This document shows positions 42,362 through 47,149 of a stretch of DNA of 47,149 nt, piece after piece. This stretch comes from Eisenbergiella porci. Its GTDB lineage: Bacteria > Bacillota > Clostridia > Lachnospirales > Lachnospiraceae. The position numbers and the translations under genes were made by a program. Numbering within the stretch: the stretch's first letter is position 1; every line of letters begins with the position of its first letter. Below the pieces are notes generated by a model that was not told the origin of the DNA, did not search any database, and saw only the letters and a program-made list of their open reading frames with translations. The stretch is from contig NZ_VUMI01000043.1 in NCBI RefSeq assembly GCF_009696275.1, forward strand, positions 1-47,149, read 5' to 3'.

Positions 42362-42550
42362 TCAAGTGTCATAAAAATGATATTTCATATGACACTGGAT
42401 TTTCTTCCAACCAGCAACCTTCTCCATTTCCGCCTCTGCATATTCAAACTTAACATGGGTATAGGTATTCAATGTTACACTGATATCTGAATGCCCCATG
42501 ATATATTGAAACAGAACGTGTGCCTGCATACATGTGGTGTAATAATAGGC
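42362..42550 (-). pseudogene. Tyrosine recombinase (integrase) C-terminal remnant
   Basis: On the minus strand TPHVCRHTF is followed, after a deletion and frame change, by QYIMGHSDISVTLNTYTHVK, then FEYAEAEMEKVAGWKKIQ. These are the catalytic R-H, the GHS box and the active Tyr of a Tn916-type integrase. About 20 codons between the two parts are missing, as is everything upstream. A hairpin (GTGTCATA ... TATGACAC, 42366-42395) follows the last codons. This is the trace of a lost integrative element. Confidence 0.82.
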
Positions 42551-42610
42551 ATCTCATTCGTCTATCGGACATTCTTATCTCTCTTTTCTGATTGCCCTAC
42601 GGCATAAAAG

Positions 42611-42662
42611 AAGAGCCAGGCTCTGACATTAGTAACATAACTATACCATAAACCTGACTCTT
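42611..42662. repeat. Short inverted repeat, possible element end
   Basis: AAGAGCCAGG and CCTGACTCTT (9 of 10 pairs) enclose 32 bases. It lies between the integrase remnant and the transposase remnant and may be an old insertion-sequence end. Confidence 0.35.
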
Positions 42663-42729
42663 AATCTATTGAAATCTGACCATATTGCAGTCAAATATTC
42701 GTCAACATACTTCTCAAATAATCTGCGTT

Positions 42730-43053
42730 TTATCTGTACTCCGGAACCGTTCCACAACTCCCATCTTTTGTATATTTTCCAACATCTTCAATTCTGTATC
42801 TCAAAAGAAAATAATCGAGATCATGTAATATCTTATATATTTCATTCGCATATTCTACTTCATACGTCTCTATTGCCAAATTCGTCAGATCAATCAGTTG
42901 CTGGAGATCTGCTGATAAACTTTCATTTTGAACAGATTTTTGCATATCCTGAATAAGCTCCACAAAATTTGCTCCATCAAATCTATTGTACTCCATTACT
43001 GGTTCCCCATACTTTTGATAGAATTCACTTTCAGTAATGTCTTCTTCATTCAT
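42730..43053 (-). CDS. Hypothetical small acidic protein
   Basis: 107 residues, acidic, predicted mostly helical, with no signal or membrane segment (start MNEEDITESEFYQKYGEPVM; end DGSCGTVPEYR). The region is more AT-rich than the flanks. The ribosome binding site is weak (GAAGG, 18 bases upstream). It lies between an integrase and a transposase remnant, so it may be cargo of a lost element or the tail of a longer gene. Immunity proteins often look like this, but nothing here proves it. Confidence 0.45.
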   Translation of the reverse strand: MNEEDITESEFYQKYGEPVMEYNRFDGANFVELIQDMQKSVQNESLSADLQQLIDLTNLAIETYEVEYANEIYKILHDLDYFLLRYRIEDVGKYTKDGSCGTVPEYR

Positions 43054-43079
43054 AACTGTTTTCTTATTGCCTTCATACG

Positions 43080-43755
43080 CCCAACCAATTTGTATATCAC
43101 CTTTCTGGAATCTGATTCTCCGGATGAGGATAAAAGCCTTGCAGATTCCAAAGCTTTGATCCCTGTATTAAAGGATTTCTTTCTAAAACACCCTCTAATC
43201 AATCCCAAAACCTTCCTCGGTGACGCGGCTTTTGATTCCATTGAGATCTACAAATACCTTCTTCAGGAAACATCTTTTGAAAAGGCTTTTATCCCACTCA
43301 ATGGAAGGCTTTCCCTGCCGGAATCGGACTGTCCACTGAACGCAGAGGGCATCCCCTGCTGTCCCAAAGACCCCTCTCTTCCTATGAAAAGAGAAGGAAG
43401 CATAACGCATCTGCGCTGCGGACTCTCTACCATGAAGTTTGTATGCCCAAAAATGAAATGGGAATACAACAAACAAGATAAGTCCAAACGGCGTGTCTGC
43501 CATTGTGAAGACCCATGCACAACTTCTTCCTGTGGCAGGATGTTCTATATCTATCTGGAAAAGGATCTGCGTGCCTATCCGGGAACTGCACGCGGAACAG
43601 AAGAATGGGACAGCACATATAAGATACGTGTCAATGTGGAAAAATCCATTAACCACTTCAAAGACAGTTTTTACGTTGCCGGCAGGAAGACCCAAAATGA
43701 GAAAACGCTGCATGCCGACTTACTGCTTGCCGGGATGAATCTCTCCGTTCTTGAT
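43080..43755 (+). pseudogene. IS1182-like DDE transposase, C-terminal part
   Basis: A long piece of the catalytic half of an IS1182-type transposase: ITFLESDSPDEDKSLADSKA, then FLGDAAFDSIEIYKYLLQE with a catalytic Asp, then the Cys-rich insert CHCEDPCTTSSCGRMFYIYL. RGTEEWDSTYKIRVNVEKSI, with the last catalytic Glu, and HADLLLAGMNLSVLDA follow. The N-terminal half is absent and the C-terminus runs into the antisense of a pirin gene. The transposase is inactive. Confidence 0.82.
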
Positions 43756-44094
43756 GCTGTGATAGTGGGGCGATGTCATCTTTTCTTTTGCCGGAAGATT
43801 GAGCCAGAGCTGCACACCCAGCAATCTTTCAGCCGCCGGAAGAAGTTCTTCGTGCAAAATCCCCGAGCCGGCAGTCATCCACTGAACCTCCCCGCTGCTG
43901 ATTGTATCAGAATGCCCAAGGCTGTCCCGATGCATCATCTGCCCGGAAAAGACATAACTGATTGTCTCAATTCCCCTATGAGGGTGCATGGGAAACCCTG
44001 CGGTGTAATCAGGCGGATTGGTACTGTCGAAAGAGTCCAGCATCAAAACAGGATCAAATTCTTTTACAGTATCAGGTCCTAAAAGATATTTCAT
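43756..44094 (-). pseudogene. Pirin-family protein, N-terminal cupin remnant
   Basis: The fragment GPDTVKEFDPVLMLDSF, then AGFPMHPHRGIETISYVFSG, MMHRDSLGHSDTISSGEVQW and MTAGSGILHEE is the metal-binding N-terminal cupin of pirin (His residues in HPHRG and HRD, Glu in LHEE). The usual ~20 residues before it and the whole second cupin (about 150 residues) are missing. The transposase fragment interrupts it at 43755 on the 3' side. It was probably destroyed by the insertion and later deletions. The stretch 44095-44166 after it shows nothing. Confidence 0.78.
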
Positions 44095-44166
44095 AACTTT
44101 GAAGGGACTGGACCGCTATGACATTTCAATAAATTCTAAATCTAATTTCTTTTAAGCACCTCCGCA

Positions 44167-44331
44167 TCATTCACGCAGCAAAAACATCTTTTCCAGCACC
44201 TTGAGAACCTCCATTTCCCGCCCTATGCTATTTGCAATTTCACGCAGCTTCGCCACCACCTTTTGCTTTTTTAAAAGTGCCGTCAGACAGTAAATAGAAA
44301 AACTTCTGCTGCCTTTGCATCCTATGTTCAT
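44167..44331 (-). CDS. Possible small protein coupled to the DUF3788/DUF3795 gene
   Basis: A 54-residue frame starts MNIGCKGSRSFSIYCLTALL and runs through KKQKVVAKLREIANSIGREM to MFLLRE. Its ATG overlaps the stop codon of the gene before it as ATGA, an arrangement that often means translational coupling. The C-terminal part is an amphipathic, basic helix. It has no recognisable family. It may be a real small gene or a chance frame. Confidence 0.35.
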   Translation of the reverse strand: MNIGCKGSRSFSIYCLTALLKKQKVVAKLREIANSIGREMEVLKVLEKMFLLRE

Positions 44332-45059
44332 CCCTGCTGCCCCTCATACTGCCACGGAACATACGGCAATATTCCCCAGGTAATCTCATCCGCATAATGC
44401 ACCTGAGTATGAATCATAGAACGGTAATCCGCAGAGGTGGCCCTGATACAGGGAAATTCGCTGCATTCCCTGCATTCAGCAATTCCTTTCTCCGGAGCGC
44501 ATCCCTTTGCATTACAGGGGTCATCCTTGCAATAGCAGTCATCGCTGTAACAGCCGTTACAGCGCATACTCCAATCGTTATTCTCCCACATTTTATTCAG
44601 GAGGGGTTCCATGACAGCCCGCTGCTCCTCTGTTGTGCCTGTATAATGTACGCACAAATCACAGCGCTGGCCGCATTTTGAGTAAACCGCCGTTTCTTTG
44701 GGAAACGGTTTACGGTTCGGCTTTTTCTTTATCTGTATCAGCCGCTTCACCTCTTCAAGCTGCGCAGGCTCCGTAACATCAATAAATATCCACTTCCCAT
44801 CATGATATGTTTTTGCATCGTCATAATAATTGAGGATATCCTTTGAAAATTCATCCCGCCGGGCTTCAAAGATTTCACGCTCTTTTATCCCGAAAATAAT
44901 TAAAAAGGTAAATTTATCTTCGTGTGTGTAGACGGTAAGGACAGTTTTCTGCCCCTGTTTAAATTTCAGTTCATCCCTGCCATCCCCGATTTCATCAAGC
45001 CTGTATTTTCCCCGCATAAATACCATAGTCTCATGGCTGACCTTTTCAAGGTTATTCAT
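44328..45059 (-). CDS. DUF3788 / DUF3795 fusion protein
   Basis: 243 residues. The N-terminal half (MNNLEKVSHETMVFMRGKYR; KFTFLIIFGIKEREIFEARR) matches DUF3788. The C-terminal half is Cys-rich (KCGQRCDLCVHY, RCNGCYSDDCYCKDDPCNAK, CRECSEFPCIRA), the DUF3795 zinc- or metal-binding pattern. It is cytoplasmic, with no signal peptide. The start follows GGAGGTGTGG. The two families often occur together in clostridia; their role is unknown. It lies apart from the neighbouring remnants and appears intact. Confidence 0.82.
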   Translation of the reverse strand: MNNLEKVSHETMVFMRGKYRLDEIGDGRDELKFKQGQKTVLTVYTHEDKFTFLIIFGIKEREIFEARRDEFSKDILNYYDDAKTYHDGKWIFIDVTEPAQLEEVKRLIQIKKKPNRKPFPKETAVYSKCGQRCDLCVHYTGTTEEQRAVMEPLLNKMWENNDWSMRCNGCYSDDCYCKDDPCNAKGCAPEKGIAECRECSEFPCIRATSADYRSMIHTQVHYADEITWGILPYVPWQYEGQQG

Positions 45060-45103
45060 TCCACACCTCCATAAACCGCCTTTTTATTAAATTTATTGTA
45101 ACA

Positions 45104-45129
45104 CAAAAATCCCGGCGGAAAACCGGGAC
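45104..45129 (-). terminator. Terminator of the Rpn-type gene
   Basis: On the minus strand TCCCGG pairs with CCGGGA around a TTTTCCG loop, followed by TTTTTG. It lies about 50 bp after the stop codon of the gene at 45180. Confidence 0.75.
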
Positions 45130-45179
45130 TTTCTCTTAAAATTATTAATTCATGTTCCATTGGAGAACACTTCTATATT

Positions 45180-46112
45180 TTACTGTGGTTCTTTCTGTCC
45201 GACAAGAATTTCCGCCACCTGTAAATCGGATCTGTCAGGATCCTCGACCAGCAGATCGGAAATCCTTTTTACATAATCGGGATCCATCTCCAAGATTTCC
45301 GCTATCTTCTCTGAATCAAGACCTCTTCCTGTCTTTTTACGTATGATGGCTACAATTTCAGCTTTTCCCTCAGCTTTTCCATCGGCTTTTCCTTCCCGAT
45401 ATTCGCTTGCACGGATTTTTTTCATTTCCTCTTCTTCGTTATATTCAAAAATTGACACCGCTATCACCTCCGCTTTCTGTGACGACAGGAAGTCCTCCAA
45501 AATTCCTTCTTTGATGCATTCCGCCACTGCCCGTTCCACCGCTTCCTCAATCCGCATCAGCTTCGCATATTTCCTGACCCGATCCACGTATTGGGCGTAC
45601 TCCCTCAATGTCCGGCTTTTGTCCATCAGCTCCTTGTTATGGCCAAAGTTGATGTTCAGCATGAGGACCTTCAACTCCAGTTCCGCCGTCTTTTTTTCAA
45701 AGGCATCCGATAACCGCAGGGTCTGCCTGTCCGGCTGCACATCCGTACCATTGTAAAATACAACGAATCTGGGCACCGGTATTTTTACCAGAGCAGAAGA
45801 ATATATCGTATCATTCCGTGTGTATTTTTCAAGCTGCTTTGCGATGTAAACCAAATCACGCAGCGGTATGTTGGGATTATACGAGGACTGATGCTCATAC
45901 AGATTCAGCTCGGAATCCAGCAGGAATGAGCTGTCGTCCTTAAAATTCATGTATATCGCATTTTCCAGTGTATAAATTGTCAGCTTCTCCGGGCTGTTAT
46001 ATGCCAAGTCATTCAAGGCATTATACAGCTCCAGCAGCTCCTTCTTCTCCCGAAACAGCATTCGGAATACCGTATCCTTCTGTTTTCTTACTACGTGCAG
46101 TTTTTCTGTCAT
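45180..46112 (-). CDS. Rpn-family PD-(D/E)XK nuclease/putative transposase protein
   Basis: 310 residues. The N-terminal part (KDTVFRMLFREKKELLELYN, then LDSELNLYEHQSSYNPNIPL and RFVVFYNGT) is the Rpn (recombination-promoting nuclease) fold. It has Asp-x-Glu and a Gln in the catalytic strand (EHQS), where many relatives have Lys. The C-terminus has a Gly-Lys-Ala repeat (GKADGKAEGKAE) and a helical tail that looks like a DNA-binding or oligomerisation element. The start is the ATG at 46112 behind AAAGGAG; an upstream start at 46241 has none. Family members cut DNA and may be part of defence or element upkeep. Its promoter is at 46263-46291. Confidence 0.85.
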   Translation of the reverse strand: MTEKLHVVRKQKDTVFRMLFREKKELLELYNALNDLAYNSPEKLTIYTLENAIYMNFKDDSSFLLDSELNLYEHQSSYNPNIPLRDLVYIAKQLEKYTRNDTIYSSALVKIPVPRFVVFYNGTDVQPDRQTLRLSDAFEKKTAELELKVLMLNINFGHNKELMDKSRTLREYAQYVDRVRKYAKLMRIEEAVERAVAECIKEGILEDFLSSQKAEVIAVSIFEYNEEEEMKKIRASEYREGKADGKAEGKAEIVAIIRKKTGRGLDSEKIAEILEMDPDYVKRISDLLVEDPDRSDLQVAEILVGQKEPQ

Positions 46113-46262
46113 AAGCTGCTCCTTTCTGCTTTTGTTCGGAGCGGCTTTCCCATTCATCCGCCCCTGCTTTCTTTGTTGGATAATAAGCATAGAGTTTCTG
46201 AATTGAGATTTGTAAACAGATGGCACATGGCCAAGATTCATTAGAAAATTATGCTTGCGTTT

Positions 46263-46291
46263 ATTTTATCACGATTTTCCCATGTATTCAA
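46263..46291 (-). promoter_or_regulatory. Promoter of the Rpn-type gene
   Basis: On the minus strand TTGAAT (46286-46291), a 17-bp spacer and TAAAAT (46263-46268). The following stretch to about 46510 has no gene and holds only a small GC hairpin (about 46443-46463). Confidence 0.6.
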
Positions 46292-46572
46292 CTGTTCCTG
46301 GATTTATGTTTGTGTCAAGTAAACGTTGGCAAATTTTCTATTGTTTTTCTAAAATAATATTTCTTCAAAGAGAACCGGTATGACTTTCTTACCCTCTGTC
46401 TGGTCTGCATCCGTCTGTTTTACTGCATGTAAAATCCCCATTCCGCCGCCTTCGGCTGGCGGCACAAATAGTAATGAAAGTGTTCCAACTCTCTACGCTG
46501 TGTTGTAAAATAGTTTAGGTCAGTTTACAAGGAACTACACGCAGACCGTGAAACGGGCTGCTGACAACAAAC

Positions 46573-46615
46573 GGCGGTATGCTCCCGGAGAGGGCAGCAT
46601 ACCGCCTGTTTTGTT
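46573..46615. terminator. Terminator at the edge of a conjugative-element remnant
   Basis: GGCGGTATGCT pairs with AGCATACCGCC around CCCGGAGAGGGC, followed by TGTTTTGTT; the left side is also A-rich. This style of terminator is common in Tn1549-type elements. Confidence 0.72.
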
Positions 46616-46626
46616 GTCCGGGGTTT

Positions 46627-46680
46627 CCAAAGGGGTGCCCCCTTTGGCACACGACTTTGCTTGCAAAGTGTAGTGTGTTA
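46627..46680. other. oriT-like region of a Tn1549-type conjugative element
   Basis: CCAAAGGGG/CCCCTTTGG (46627-46647) is followed by ACTTTGC/GCAAAGT (46653-46669) and then the nick-like sequence TAGTGTG/TTA (46671-46680), with CACAC and GTGTG flanking. The order of repeat, hairpin and nick motif is that of conjugative origins of clostridial Tn1549-like elements. The downstream mobilisation genes lie outside the window or are lost. Confidence 0.6.
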
Positions 46681-47095
46681 TACCTGCTGGCGTGGCTGAC
46701 GGGGGAAACGGGGTGCGGTGCTTCTTGCGCCCCGTTTGCTCCGGCAGGAAAACAGGCTGAATTTTTGCGAATGGGAATGAGCAAAAAATCGGCCTGTTTT
46801 CAGAGAACGGCGGCAGGTATATGAAAGCCCCCGTCCCTCGTCCTACGCTCCGACTTGTGGACAAAGTGTCCCGAAGTTGTGGCCACACTCCCGGAAAAGT
46901 AGCAGGACAGCGGGCAACCGTCAAGGCTGAAATGAACGGGGTTACACCCGGCCTTGACCGCCGCCCGCCGCCCCGCTGGATGGGTGGACAAGGCGGCCAA
47001 TCCCTCAAAGTGCTTGTCCGCGCTCTTTCTGATTTTGAGGTATTCAGTTTTTCAAAATTGAATAATCAAAATAAATTTTTTCGATTGAAAAAATT
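46681..47095. other. Hairpin-rich stretch of the conjugative element
   Basis: It contains AAACGGGG/CCCCGTTT (about 46708-46731) and a long interrupted repeat with GAAAACAGGC at the start and GCCTGTTTTC at the end (46748-46802). The latter also pairs ATTTTTGC with GCAAAAA inside. Long open frames on both strands have no domain and no ribosome binding site, so I treat them as non-coding. From about 47040 the sequence turns very AT-rich. Confidence 0.5.
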
Positions 47096-47149
47096 TTATT
47101 TGTTATCATCTTCAATGCCATATTTTTTCTTTTGCCGAATCACATAATT
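47096..47149 (-). CDS. C-terminal end of an unknown protein (partial)
   Basis: The minus strand is open from the window's right edge to a TAA at 47096-47098 and encodes NYVIRQKKKYGIEDDNK, a charged tail. Only 17 residues are visible, so no family can be assigned. The AT-rich composition matches an accessory or element gene. Confidence 0.35.
   Translation of the reverse strand, partial: NYVIRQKKKYGIEDDNK

Noticed and set aside
42928-43079. N-terminal part of the long plus-strand frame before the transposase remnant
   Set aside because: It is the antisense of the acidic 107-residue gene and has no transposase similarity; homology starts only near 43080.
46535-47008. 157-codon minus-strand frame and others in the right-hand GC-rich region
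   Set aside because: They overlap the oriT-like hairpins and terminator and lack a domain and a ribosome binding site; similar stretches of conjugative elements are non-coding.

Overview
The window looks like the chromosome of a spore-forming, gut-type Firmicute of the Lachnospiraceae (Clostridium cluster XIVa). The pointers are the 5' end of a 16S rRNA gene, a GerA-type germinant receptor behind a forespore-type (sigma-G-like) promoter, the dnaX-ybaB-recR block, DUF5711/TnpV/TnpW family proteins, and about 50% GC with Gram-positive ribosome binding sites. The 16S stub resembles Eisenbergiella from memory; this was not checked by a search. Most genes are on the minus strand.

Layout. 1-0.5 kb: start of an rRNA operon read leftwards from two tandem promoters. 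0.5-9.3 kb: intact housekeeping genes (cvpA-like, DUF5711, a LysM membrane protein, galM, recR, ybaB, dnaX, phosphofructokinase). 9.4-9.9 kb: a 417-bp inverted repeat. 10-18 kb: a carbohydrate island (GH42 beta-galactosidase, acetylesterase-like hydrolase, ABC sugar importer) in which the importer is decaying: malF and its binding protein are frameshifted, and behind them lie remnants of a second binding protein, a LysR regulator and a Na+/H+ antiporter. 18.2 kb: tRNA-Ser(CGA). 18.6-21.2 kb: a broken ABC exporter operon (ATPase without Walker A, permease with an in-frame TGA). 21.3-25 kb: HEAT-like protein, GerA receptor, thioredoxin and thioredoxin reductase. 25-28.7 kb: sulfatase remnant, a palindromic MITE, an AraC/GyrI-like regulator, and a broken binding-protein plus Crh-like pair.

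28.8-36.3 kb: an apparently intact mobilizable element of the Tn4451 type (large serine recombinase TnpX, TnpW, MobV/TnpZ relaxase with an oriT-like repeat, TnpV) with inverted ends. Its cargo is AT-rich: a small ribbon-helix-helix-like protein overlapping an 883-residue single-chain restriction-modification protein, both behind a promoter covered by a perfect 38-bp palindrome. 36.3-42.2 kb: glmM, a second copy of the MITE, a broken SMI1/KNR4 gene, a GH4 alpha-galactosidase with a divergent AraC regulator, and a low-molecular-weight tyrosine phosphatase. 42.3-44.1 kb: a scar of integrase, transposase and pirin fragments. 44.1-46.3 kb: DUF3788/DUF3795 protein and an Rpn-type nuclease. 46.5-47.1 kb: a hairpin-rich, oriT-like stretch typical of a Tn1549-type conjugative element, running off the window.

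Most unusual: (i) a family of near-complete palindromes. Two copies (369 and 373 bp) have 10-bp target duplications and arms that differ from each other yet stay self-complementary; a third, larger palindrome shares only the central motif. (ii) The RHH-controlled single-chain R-M module on a Tn4451-like element. (iii) Heavy pseudogene formation restricted to transport and accessory genes, while every housekeeping gene is intact.
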